Origin: Metridium senile
Taxonomy: Eukaryota; Cnidaria; Anthozoa; Actiniaria; Metridiidae
Length of the DNA: 64,000 bases
Direction of reading: 5' to 3'
NCBI GenBank assembly: GCA_949775045.1
Contig: OX459108.1
Coordinates: 5,831,961 to 5,895,960, forward strand
Within the stretch, counting starts at the first letter, position 1. Every line of letters starts with the position of its first letter. The notes beneath the pieces are model-generated. The model did no database searches and was not told the origin of the DNA. It saw only the letters and a list, made by a program, of their open reading frames with translations. Positions 9,474 to 21,400 of this stretch are shown here, piece by piece. Position numbers and translations under genes: made by a program.

Positions 9474-12400
9474 ATGGCGGACAACATACAGCAAAGTGTT
9501 GAAGTCAACAAATCTCACGAAAAGGATAAAGAGAAAACATTGAAAGGTTTAAAGCAACTTTGTACACTATCAGAAAGAGCTGATGTATCTTTTAGAAAAA
9601 ACATTTTTGACTTGAAAAAGGTTTTCACCATGTTCAGTGCTTTGTTGTTTATAAAGGAGAGAAGATTGAAAGCATTGGGAGTGAAGAAACACAGAGTAAT
9701 AAGACCAAAACAACCTTTAACTGGACAGGAAAGAGAAAGTCTGACCCCTTACAAGTAAAAACTATTCTGGGTGCAAGGGCAGGACCAGGGATTACAATGA
9801 AACTCGTAAGTGCATTAAAATCATCTAAAATATACAAATAAGGTATATTGGTACCTATTATGGAACCCGTCCTATTATCGGGCCCTATTATCGTACGCTT
9901 CATAAAATAATTTATATATTCTACTCTGGCAGTTTTCAGTCTTGCCTGTAATATAAGACTTACAAATTGAATATTTGAAGAGCCATCTAATGGGCATTTT
10001 AAGGTAGTTTGGGACCCTTGCTACTGCGCATCATGCACACACACATCTTGTTCAAGAAAATAACAAAAGTGCAATTTTGTTTATTTGTTTTATCATAATA
10101 TGACTGACTGGAAATGAATTATAGCACTCAAATCTAATTAAATAACGCAAACCATGCTGGTAGTTGACCATTGGTTAGCCGAAGGCTTATCCATTAGGAG
10201 CACTTAAATAACTTTGTTTGAGCATGTGATAATCTGAGATTGTAGGCCCTTATTCATCCAATCCTAGGCTCCAGATGCAAAGAAGAAAAAGCAAGAGCCT
10301 GTTGTACAGAAGAAAGCAGGAAGTGTAGCTGCAGCATTTAATGATGATGAGGTATTTGATCTACAATCATGTACATAATACTTGGGAAATTACCTGGTGT
10401 TTTCATACAAAAAAATTTCTATAAAACTTTTATGTTCCTCTCTCTCCCCCGAATCAATGTTAAATTTTTGGAATGTGAAACACCTCATGAAAGAAGCCAA
10501 AATTATTTAAAATTTGTATATCTTTTAAACTTCAAACAAAAACAGTCATAAAAATGTTACAATGTCCCAACAATTTTGAACATGATTGTAGATATTTGAT
10601 GTAGGATCTAAGGGTAGACTGTAATGAGGTTAAGTCATATTACCTGTCTGATCAAGGAATTGACTACTGTTATAGGGTCATTCCACTGTTACGGACATTA
10701 TGCCCAGAGACCATTTTAGACCAATTTATTTTTACTCTTCAAAATGTTATAGTCAGATTTGCATGATTTTTGGTCTCAACGTACTTTTAGTCAATAGCTT
10801 CTAATTCATAGTAAAAAAGAAATGCACACTCTCATAAATAATTTATTTATTTAAAATGTTGTTACGGACATTACAGCTAAAACAGCCACTTTGATTAATC
10901 CTACAATCCTACAAAAAAAAAAAAGAGACTGTTAAATCATTTAGATATAATTTTAGAAAACAGTTATTAGATAAACATTTATGTAATTTCTCCGTCTGAT
11001 ATATAGCTATGCCATGTTTATATTTATATGACATTTTATTCCGTAATTAATTTGTTTTATAATCTTCACAATTTTTACATTTTATATTGTCTTTTATCTA
11101 AATATTAAGTTCTTTATTTATATATAGTAATTTATTTATTCATTGATTTGTATAATATTTGTATAGTTTTATTGTAAATATCTATATTCCAAATTAGTAT
11201 TAATTATTTATATAGTTAAATTGCAATTATTAGTTTAGTGAGGGCCACAAATTTATTAGTGTTTTTACACTATTTCGAGTCATACCCTCTTAAATAAAGA
11301 CTTTATGATTATTTATATTTATAATTATTAGATTTCAAGTTGTAATTGCTGTGAATTTAAAAAGATCTCAGAAATTCAGAAACATTTCTTGAACGGACTA
11401 GATGTTGTAGTTCTAATAACTCATAGAGCTGTTTTATACACTCGATTTCATTTATTATATTTTTTGTTAATGAAAATGTTACCTTACAGTCATTACACAA
11501 AATGTTACGGACATTACAAATTCAGTAAGTCAAAAATAAGAAAATTGCCTATTTAACTTTGTAAATATTACATAGAATAGATAATATTACAGTAAAATCA
11601 CATTGAGAACCTTAGTCAGTTAACTCTCCATTTAGAGCATGCTAAATAATGCTTTAAAATTTTGATTATTTCAATGTTTCATGTGGAATGACCCTATATA
11701 GGACCTAACACCATTCCAATCTACCAATAGGTGGGCATACTGTGCCTAGTTTGTAATGGTTTTACCAACCAATCTACTGTTAAAGTGGTTGGCAAATTAG
11801 CATCACAATACCGATACTTGTAAACACTACGCTCACCTATTGCCTGATAAAGACTAATATTTTAAAAAGGCAGAAAAAATAGTTAGATTGGTCTTATTTA
11901 AATCCCGAAAACAGAAAATTATACATTGTAATTGTGCATACCAGGTGATCTGACATTGAAGTTTAACAAATATGGGTCAGTTCCCCCAAATGCACTTTCG
12001 CCCAAGTCTTTTCGCCCCCAAAAAGTCGTTTCGCCCAAATCGTTTTTCCTACAATTAATTATTGCTCTATAAATGCCCTAATATATATAAACACTCTATA
12101 AAAGTTCAATTATAGCTTTCATAGTGAACAATCGAGTGATCAAGGTCGCAAGTAAACATCGTGGTTGGCTTAAATCAGGTACCATATTTGCTGGTGTTTA
12201 AAAGTCAACTTGGTGTATAAATCAGAACTGAATTGAATGATTGACGTTACTTGGCATTGACTATGTTAATACTGCTTCATATCTTTCAATCGTCAATGAA
12301 AACTTTTCACAATTTGTAACGGTTGTCATATTTTCAGGTTTTATAGGCTGGAACCTTTTATTACTCTAATGATACATGCATTGTTGAAGTTATTATATAT

Positions 12401-13788
12401 TAAAAGTTTCTGTGTTACATCGATTTTGATGGTGTGTAATGCTGCCATTAACAGCACGCAAGACGGTAAATCGAGACCAAAAAATCTTTGTGTTAATTTC
12501 AACCTTTGATGCTCTATTCACTCTATTCTAGTCTCATTACTATATTTTTGTAATTATAGTGTGAAATGTGCTTTAGGTTAGGGATTTGTTGGCTTGTATC
12601 GTTCTTTACTAAACACTTAATTTAAGCTTATCCCATGTTGTTCACTTTCGACTGTGAATCATTCGATAGAAGCTACATTTCAATTTTTATGGAGTGCTTA
12701 TACATATATTATATACTGTTATTAAAGATATATTAGGGTTGATATATGAAGGAAAAACGATTTGGGTGAAACGACTTTTTGGGGGGCAAAACAACTTGGG
12801 CGAAAATGCATTTGGGCAAACTTACCCGGGAACCAGTTTAACACATAGCAATATATAAAAGCAATGTTATGGAAGGGGTTTACTAGCTTGCTCGAATTCA
12901 AAATGGTCAAAATTAGAGCATGATCAATATAGCAAATCATCCATGATACATGAAAGAAATGAAATAATCATTGCTGTATCTGTGAACCAGAGTGAAGAAG
13001 AAGAAGAAATCCCACCAGAGGCTAAAATGAGAATGCGTAACATAGGAAGGTACGTGTTTCAGTTTGATGGATATTTGGTTCTTGATTGTTGTACAGTCTG
13101 CTGTTGCATATTTAAATCTTGTCTTTTTAGGATTACTTATACATAATATCGTGTTGTTCTATGAGGTATCATATCTTTTAAACAAGTCTCTGGCTTGGAT
13201 GTAAGATCAATTTCATCCCACGATATGACAATAATAAATTGTTAATAAAATAATAAAACTAGAGTAAACAATTAAAATGCTGCAGTCCAATACTAGGTTG
13301 TTGTCCAATATCGCAAAATAATGATTGGAGGATTATTTGTAAGGGACGGACCATTAGATTTTTGAGGGGGGGTTTGGGCCATTTTTTTTTGCACTATATT
13401 TTTTTCCTACTCTAAGTAATAATGTGCACAAATTTTTTTTTCATCTGGCAATCTTTTTTTTTAAGAATATTTGCTGTGCTCGAATTTTTTTCTTCTCTTT
13501 AAGGCTGTGCTCGAATTTTTTTTTGGTATTTGCCCAACTCCCCCCCCCCCCCTCAAAAATCTAATGGTCCGTCCCTAAGATAATCATTGTTATTGTGCAC
13601 GTCTTGAAGAAGATGCTGGTGTCTCAGTTTTATTGTCAATAGCTGTCAGTCCTTAGTATTTAATTTGTCTTTATTTTAGGGAAACGCCAACTTCTGCTGG
13701 CCCTAATTCATTTAATAAAGGGAAAAAGGGATTCACTCACCATGGAAAAGTATTTGAAAAACAGTTGAAGGAAATGAAACCACAATAA
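9474..13788 (+). CDS. PCNP: PEST proteolytic signal-containing nuclear protein, five exons
   Basis: Proposed exons are 9474-9546, 9657-9805, 10268-10351, 12991-13049 and 13680-13788, all with GT-AG borders and matching phases, giving 157 residues (the human protein has about 178). The first splice, a 110-bp intron, is the least certain; the others are clear. Family hallmarks are [11 protein letters not shown] in exon 3, [14 protein letters not shown] across exons 4 and 5, and [17 protein letters not shown] in exon 5, which are almost the same as in vertebrate PCNP. An acidic SEEEEE run precedes the conserved block, fitting the PEST character. PCNP is a small nuclear protein reported to be ubiquitinated by NIRF/UHRF2 and linked to the cell cycle. 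The start ATG lies in 'aaaATGGCGGAC'. Intron 3 (2.6 kb) holds two DNA-transposon relics and intron 4 one MITE. Confidence 0.92.
10675..11694. mobile_element. ~1.0-kb TA-flanked TIR element with a LINE fragment inside
   Basis: GGGTCATTCCAC at 10675 pairs with GTGGAATGACCC ending at 11694, and TA is present on both outer sides, as expected for a Tc1/mariner-type target. 'gttacggacatta' recurs at about 10687, 10861 and 11503, near the ends. The centre (about 10915-11310) looks like a LINE 3' end: a gagggccacaaatttattag block and a cctcttaaataaagacttta tail. No transposase is left, so this is a non-autonomous relic with a nested retroelement. Confidence 0.8.
11980..12821. mobile_element. ~840-bp TIR element with 'tttcgcccaa' arms
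   Basis: The left arm contains cccccaaatgcactttcgcc, aagtcttttcgcccccaaaa and agtcgtttcgcccaaatcgt. The right arm is its reverse complement with a few changes, for about 75 bp. The 690-bp interior is AT-rich and shows no open frame of note. It lies in PCNP intron 3, just left of exon 4. Confidence 0.85.
13342..13576. repeat. AGGGACGGACCATTAGAT MITE
   Basis: The left end agggacggaccattagattt, followed by ttgagggggg, is mirrored by cccccctcaaaaat and ctaatggtccgtccct on the right. The interior has poly-T runs and a repeated 'gtgctcgaattttttt'. A related copy is at 21473-21618, and a lone right end appears at 17560-17575. It is in PCNP intron 4. Confidence 0.85.
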
Positions 13789-13917
13789 TACCATCATATA
13801 CTATTTTATGTGTACAAACCATTGTGCATTATAAATAACTATTTGATATTTTGATTGGTTGAGGCGCGTGCTATATGAGAGTACACAGCACACTCGTTTG
13901 CATATTGATCAATTTGT

Positions 13918-14120
13918 ATTTATAAAAGAAATAGAAAACTTGCTTTCTGTGCTTTATGCAGTTATAAAGCACTTGGGGATTGTCAGAACACTTGAGAAGT
14001 ATTGAGAAGCACTCTACTTCGCGTTATGCTTCTCTCAACACTTCTCTCGTGTACTGTCAACCGTGCATGCTTTATAACTGCTCACAACACACACACACGT
14101 TTTCTATTTCTTCATGAGCT
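13918..14120. repeat. Imperfect foldback, agaaatagaaaac arms
   Basis: Left: agaaatagaaaacttgc and gcagttataaagc. Right: gctttataactgc and gttttctatttct. The arms are separated by a segment with 'cacttgagaagtattgagaag' and its near mirror. It lies just after the PCNP stop codon, in the region between the convergent PCNP and MCMDC2 genes. Confidence 0.6.
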
Positions 14121-14142
14121 TTTTAAAATACTTGGATCTTAA

Positions 14143-14869
14143 GGACGGGGCCTACTAATTAAAAAGTAATGTATTCTTCAAATAACTATGTGAGTTGTTT
14201 TAACCCTTCAGAGGGTTCTACAAATCTGTCTAAAAAAGGTGGGGTCATCGGGCAGTTAAGAGAAATAATGAGTCTTAAATATGGCTGACGTCACGATTTT
14301 ACCGGCATCGACAAATAATTTTTTTTTTCAAAGGATTTTCATTGAAACATCTCTTTGATAGCGGTAAACAATTAACAAGTAATTTTCTAATAGGAATATA
14401 TATTTTGTAACATATTTTCAAAAGTTAGTAGTGAAATATGATTTTTTTAGCATCGCGAATTGTATTTTACGAGGTTCAGAAAATTCGAATTTTTGTCTAT
14501 TTTCCATTCAAAAATCAGTTGCTTTTTCGAAATTTTACATCAAAACCATTGTTTAACATGTTCTTAATAATTGCAGTTATAAAAAAATTGGGGTTACCGG
14601 GCGTTTTAAAAAGTTATCGCATGGTAAACTTTGCCGCCGAAGATCATCATAAGACAATTTCTTTCCGGTCCCCTCCCTACTAAGTAAAGAAATCCGTCAT
14701 CATAAGTGCATTGTGGGACTGTTTTTATAAAAACCGCTACCGTCGCGTCTACCATCGTTAGATGGTTTTTTATTTGTATTTTGTCATCTTTTGAGGTAAG
14801 ATAGCGCGTTAAAATGGAAACTATGTAGATGCGCAGTAGCCTGCGCAGTGGCAATAGTAGGCCCCGTCC
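14143..14869. mobile_element. 727-bp element with TTAA target duplication
   Basis: GGACGGGGCCTACTA at 14143 pairs with TAGTAGGCCCCGTCC ending at 14869, and TTAA flanks both ends exactly. TTAA duplications are typical of piggyBac and some Kolobok-type elements. The interior is AT-rich with two opposing short open frames lacking recognisable domains, so it is a non-autonomous copy. It fills much of the gap between the 3' ends of PCNP and MCMDC2. Confidence 0.85.
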
Positions 14870-15170
14870 TTAACTTATCAATAATGGTAAATACTACATT
14901 GTTGTGATATTTCGGAAATAAATAAATTTAACTCAAGTTGGTAGTTGGTATTAAACATACAATCATTACCAGGACTTGGCCAAAGTTAAATCACTGTCTT
15001 CTCTTGCAAGTATTACTCATGCACAGTGTATAACAAAATGTAGAAACATACTTAAAGGTTTATAAAACCAGAGTAAAAAGATCTAAAGAAACAATCATTG
15101 TTTTTATTACAGTCATTCTTAACCTTCACCAATAAAAATCATTAGCTACATGGAAAATTAGTCTTTAAAG

Positions 15171-15401
15171 ACCCATGGTCACTTACCAGTATGCAGTGCA
15201 CAAAAGACTGAATTTCGTGGACCATGAAAATCACACATTCAGACATTTTGATATATTTTATGTGAGTGGGTATTTACACTCTTACTAAATGGTTTAGTGT
15301 TATGTTTTATTTGTTTTCTTGTAATATGACTGACTGTGGATGAATTATAACACTCAAATCAAAATAAACAATGTAAAGCATGCTGGTAAGTGACCATGGG
15401 T
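15171..15401. repeat. MITE with ACCCATGGTCACTTACCAG ends
   Basis: acccatggtcacttaccag on the left pairs with ctggtaagtgaccatgggt on the right. The inner 'aatatgactgact' and 'gaattataacactcaaatc' phrases are shared with 10090-10190, a partial second copy in PCNP intron 2. No coding capacity. Confidence 0.8.
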
Positions 15402-15472
15402 AGAGTCATTGTATATGATTTCTTTATTTACTGTTTATTTTGTGGAAAAATGTTGTGTCTTATACCTGTTTA

Positions 15473-18400
15473 TTAGTCTTCATGAATACTGTCCATTATA
15501 AAGCCACCACTGAACTTGTGGTTGGAGCAAAAATTGTATAACATTTTCTGTACTTGTCTCATCTTTAAATCATGCTATATTACATTGAATAATGATAATA
15601 ATTAAAATATGCGAGAAGAATGATAATATTAAAATTATGATTTAATGATCTGACAGCAATGATGATGGTTATGATGATGATATTAATAGTACAGGTAATT
15701 TATTCTAGTGGCTAGTCCCTATAAAAGACCACAGCTAGCCCAAGCACACTATTTTTTGTTCATTTACAAGAGAATATGGGGGCTTCAATAAAACTGATTT
15801 ATTACGTTGAAAATTACCATCCTTATAAATCAGTTCAAATAGTGAGCTTGGGATACCTACACTAAATAAAAGCTATAGAGCGAAAACACTTAAACCATGA
15901 AATAGGTGTTTTCATTAACCTGTGAAACACTCATTAGTGTATTAGGGACCGTTCATTTTTTACCAGGGAAGGGGGCCGGTGGAATTTGGGGGGGGGGGGG
16001 GGCAGGAAAATGAAACAAGCTCTAGAGGGGGGGGGGGGGGTTAAAAATGTTTTTTGAGTCAAAAGAGGAGGGGCCATAAAAAAAATACATCAATTTAATG
16101 CAATATTTTTTTTTATTAGTTGGCGAAACGTACATGAAATAAACGGTTTACAAGTTACAACTTTATGTTATTGTGAATTGGGAAAATGTGACTTGTGTTT
16201 TTGTGTGTGTTTTTTTTTGGGGGGGAGGGGGTCATGAATTGAATTTTATAGCAGTAGGGGGGGCAGATTTTTTTGCAGCCAAAGAGAGGGGGGGGCAGTT
16301 TTTTTTTAAAGGGCAACAAAGGAAAACTCACCGCCCCCCCCCCCCCCCCCCCCCCCCCCTGGTAAAAAATGAACGGTCCCTTACTATTTACAGCGCGACG
16401 CGCTATGCTATATTCGCATACTATTATGCACGGACTTTATGCTGCGAAACGAGTTTTTACACGCCTTATTCGGTAAAATCAGACAACTTCACATCAAATG
16501 TGTCTTTTTAAAGTACAAACTCCCGGGCATAGAAGTATGCGAATACATTAAATGTGGTCATACTTTTGCGCGTCGCGCTGTAATACACCTAAACACTTTG
16601 TATCACACTTAAACACTTTGTATCACACTTACACACTTTATAATGGTTTTCATCAATCCGTGAAACAAAGTGTATTAGTTAAATAACAATCAAATAACAA
16701 TGGAATTAAGTTGCACTAAAGAGTGATACAGTAAAGTGTGTTAAACGTGTTAATGAAAACGGGCCTATTCACAACTAGCTTGTCTTTGACTAATAGTCAC
16801 TAAATAAGAACTATTACAAACAAGCAATTTTATTAAAGTGTTTTTGCTCCAAGACAGTAACTATTCATCAATTCAGATGATCTAAGGCCGGTTTTATTTA
16901 TTTACCATACCTTCATTGACAATATAGATTCTGCATCTAGAAAGTCATGTTGTAGTCCAAACAAGGAATATCCTACAAATGGACACGGCAAATATTATGC
17001 TGGGGCCAGTTTTACGAAGCCTGAAAAGCGCTATCCACCGGAAAAATCCCTAACCAACGGATAAAATCTATACAAATTCTATACACTGGATAACTCTTAT
17101 CCAGTGCATAACGTTATCCTGAGGCTTCGTACAACTGGCCTCTGGGTATGTAAGGTGATAATGCATGTGGTCAGAACATACCGTGTGAGGAATGGAGAGA
17201 GCTGTCAAACAAGAGTACAGCAGCAACTACATCTTCATCAATAACCTGTATAAATAAATATTCAGCTGTAGTGATTGTCATGATTTGTCAGTTATCTAAA
17301 GTGTTCACTCACATCTTTTCATATTAAAAATGATTGCGCAATGGATTTGAGCTTTTAATATACATTTCTATAAGGGTGTCAGTTAAAATACAAAAAGGGA
17401 AGATGTTTATAGCTGTTTTGACCTATATCTGATTGATATAGACTACTGAAGGTTTTTAAGTTAATTGATCATGATGGGCTGTTGTAAATATCGAGTATGC
17501 TGCATTTCAACCCGAAAAAAATATCCTGCAAACTGAGTATCTAGAAAAATTCAAAATTAAAATGGTCCGTCCCTAGCTTGGTTGATTAGCTGGTGGTTTC
17601 TATTGGTACGTTGGTTGGCTGGTGGTTTCTATTGGTACGTTGGTTGGCTTGTTGTTTTCTATTGGTACGTTGGTTGGCTGGTGGTTTCTATTGGTACGTT
17701 GGTTGGCTGGTGGTTTCTATTGGTACGTTGATTAGCTGGTGGTTTCTATTGGTACGTTGGTTGGCTGGTGGGTTATAGTGGTCGGTAGATGACTTATTGA
17801 GGGAGGTGTAAGGGTTTGCGGTGATGTGGTTTTGCGTCATTTTTGGTGCGACTTTGCGGTTCTTTTCATTTAATTCTGCGGTTTTACAGATCTTGTGATT
17901 GCGGGTTTTAGCAAATTTTGGTGCGATTGTGCGTTTTTTTAGCAGTTTTGCGTTTTACACCCCGACCCCCACGCCCCCTTCTTATTAGTTGGGCGAAGAA
18001 CCAGTTGGTTGGTTACTCGGTTGGTTAATGGGTTTAGTCGATCATAAGGTTGAAATCTCCAAGTTCACCTACACCGAATCGAAATATGGCGTGCAATTTT
18101 AATAACTATTGTTCTTGACTGGCCTACCTCGCATATACATGTGAAACCGTGAACACGAGGCTAGCCAGTCAAGAACGTTAGTTATTAAAATTGGATGCCA
18201 TATTTCGATTCGGTTTATGACTCTCTATTTCTTCTCACCTGTTCACGCAAACTCAGCTTTGCATGAGCCGCTGCTAGAGATGTTCTATTAACAAAGAAGT
18301 AGTTGGTCTGATGTTATTATGGACACGCATATTGAACAGTGAAACATTTTTATCGTTACACAAAATCGAAAAGTGAATAACTATTGGTCTTGACTGGCTA

Positions 18401-21400
18401 GCCTCTCAAACCTGCGAAACCTGACAGAAAGTTCCAACGTGAACGTAACACGAGGCTAGCCGGTCCGAGAAGAGCAAAATATGAAGGTCTATCTAAACAT
18501 GTTATTCCCCGAAGGCAGGTGAAAACCTAGTCTCCCCCCTGCAGTCGCCACGTGACGACATTAAAAATGGCTGCGGGGGAAACTAGTGAAAACCGAGACA
18601 AAGTCGATATTTATCTAGCCTGAGGAGAATAATTGTTTTAGTATAAATACACAGGTGATTATTTCAAAATACAAAAAGGTGATTATAGTAAAATAGTCCT
18701 AAGTTCTCGAACCAATCAACGCGCACAATTTTCTATAATAACCTCTGGATCAGTATCCATATGTCGATAATTATTTAAAGTTTGATTTGTCGAGTGTCAA
18801 TGTTAACAAATGCCGGTTATCATTTATTCAAAGCTTATAGCATTGTCAGTGAATGTTGAGCCAATTTTTGTCGTTAGTCATGCAGTTTGTTTTACATGAG
18901 TTTGTCATTAGTCGGTTAACAACCATCTAGACCCTAAACGTTTGTTAATAAGACAATCTTACATAGTTTGTAGTGATAACAAAGGGAAATCTCCTTGCAT
19001 AGATCTGGCTCGTCGTCCTGCTAGATAGAAACTTTGGATAAGTTTCTGAGGGGATTTACCGAACCCGACCGGCCTTTGTGAAACGAACTGAAGAAACTGA
19101 AAATACAAAAAAATAATGTTATGAGATAATAATTCCAGTACTTGATTCGGTAGCTCTGAAATACCTGGATGATATCTTGTTCTGGTACAAAGTTAAGATT
19201 TCTCTCGTCATAGCCATCCATTGCTTGCATCAAGGTCATTTCACTAATATGGCAGACCTCTTTGCTGTTACTTTTCTCATTTACGTTAACGACTAAACCA
19301 AATCGACTAAAAGATAATGTAATCTGTCAGATTGAAATACTAGTTTGGGATAAATACTTTGGGCCTATTTCATTTCTCTATACACCCTATGCAAAAAGAG
19401 CAAGGGACTGGGAACGAGCAACTCGAAACACCATGAACAATAAAATATTTCAATAATATTTTTCCCTTACAAGAAAGAGCATGTCTAAGTTAGTAATTTT
19501 GTAGAGTTGAGTTGTCATATGTTGAATCACTCCAGAGTTATTGGCATTTAAAATGTACCAAAAACGCGAAAGCGAGGCTCTAAAGGCCCAAGTGCAAATT
19601 TTAAGCCAAATCTTTGTAAATTCAAAACGCTGTAACTTTTGATCAGTTTATGTTACTACATTGAAATTTTGGAATATCACTAATTTTGATGTGCTCTTTC
19701 TAATAAAAGCAATGGTGTCTTCTAATACTGATTAAGTAAGGAATTGCCTTTTTGCATAGGGTGTATAAGGATTGTTTTTTCGATTTACCTAATTTCACAT
19801 ATATTTTGTAAAGCACATCATAAAGTAAAAACTGCAACAACAGCCTTTGTAATTTGAAAATACTTACCTTGCAAGAGCCTTCGTAGTTGCTTCTAAGTTC
19901 TATTGATACAGAATATATCAATAAGTACAGCACATGCATAGTCAGCTGTATTAAAGGACCTACCATGCACTCGGACATTTGTTTTTACAAAAGATGGCTT
20001 TACTATAATTTATGGTATTACCAAAAGAAAAGATTTTCGAAATCGAATGAATGGCGATTGCACGACCAAAACAAGCTGTAGCACTTTAATGTTTATATTG
20101 ATTACTTATGTCTGTTGTGGTAAAAAAAAATACTGTATAATGTCAGCACCATTTATTAAAAGCTTACAGTATAACTTAGATATGTTGTATGCGTAATCAC
20201 AATAGTCCCCTTCAGAGTTCCCTGCGCCATCTTGAAATGTAGCCGGGGCTTTGAATTGAAGCGAGACGAACGTTGAGCTTGCAATGATAGATACACGTGA
20301 ATAATTGTCCCGCAAGGTGTTAAAAGGTCTCTATCATTGCAAGCTCAACGTTCGTCTCGCTAGGATGCAAAAGGCCCGGCTACCTTTTAAGATGGCGCAG
20401 GGAATCGTGAAGGGGACTATTCCTCTTCGGTCGTCTAATCACTATTCGCCGTTCACTCCTACATACAACCTGAATAGGTATTACCGGTGGTCATTTGATA
20501 AAAGAGGTTGACGTGGATTTAATGCATACCTGTGTGGAATCAACATGACCCAGTTGATCCCAGGATTCTACAGCATTCATTTTAGTTGTTGGCCAATCGT
20601 GTGCCTCGTAACACGCCCACACGGACGATGTCATCGGTATACTTAAGTGCTGGGCATATTCTGTATACTTCTTAGGAACTTCAATCAACTCCACTTTGTT
20701 CCCTAATACTAAAAGCAAATAATACTGGTGGCACAGTGGTTTACCGTGCGCGTCTCTCGCAAGGTTAAAGTCCCGGCTAGGGCAAGAATTATTATGTGAC
20801 GTAGAGTTTGTTTGATGTGTTGTTCTCTTCCGGGTCACGAAGGTTTCAATGCAAGGTTCTCGGGTTTTTCTCCCTCGTCAAAACTCAACATTTGACTTGA
20901 GTATTATTTGATGTGTATACTGAAAGTAGGGGTAGCGAGTGTGTTGGATATTTACAGCGCCTTTCAGTCATAATTATGCGATCACAGGCCGACGTCCAAA
21001 TGCCAACATGCAAAAGGTTTACGTACGCTGCCTTCAATCAAAAATAATAAGTCGTACCTGATGTTTTGATTAACGGCATTGAAAAACACCTTTAAGGTGG
21101 CCCAGGGGTATTTATTTACGTAAAAACAATTTTTTTTGAACTTCAAATTGTGGCGCAAAAACTACTTCGATTGCTTTAAAAATCGGGATTATAACTTATC
21201 ATTGTCTCTAGTTTATAGATATTTAAACGTTATTTTAAAAATACTGATGTCGTAAGAGCAATGCGCTTGCAAATGCGAACTCGACTTTGAGATTTTATGG
21301 AGACAGGTATATGACCCACTCGCGTAAACAATATAAAATTCTCATACCTCTCCTAAGTCTTTCTTTGCTGTCTTTCTTGACAGTACTCATATTGGGTATC

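Noticed and set aside
19021..19239. A small separate gene starting MTLMQAMDGY on the minus strand
   Set aside because: Only 19165-19257 is coding; it fits as MCMDC2 exon 16 with an upstream acceptor at 19258-19259 in phase 0, and the rest is intron and exon 17.
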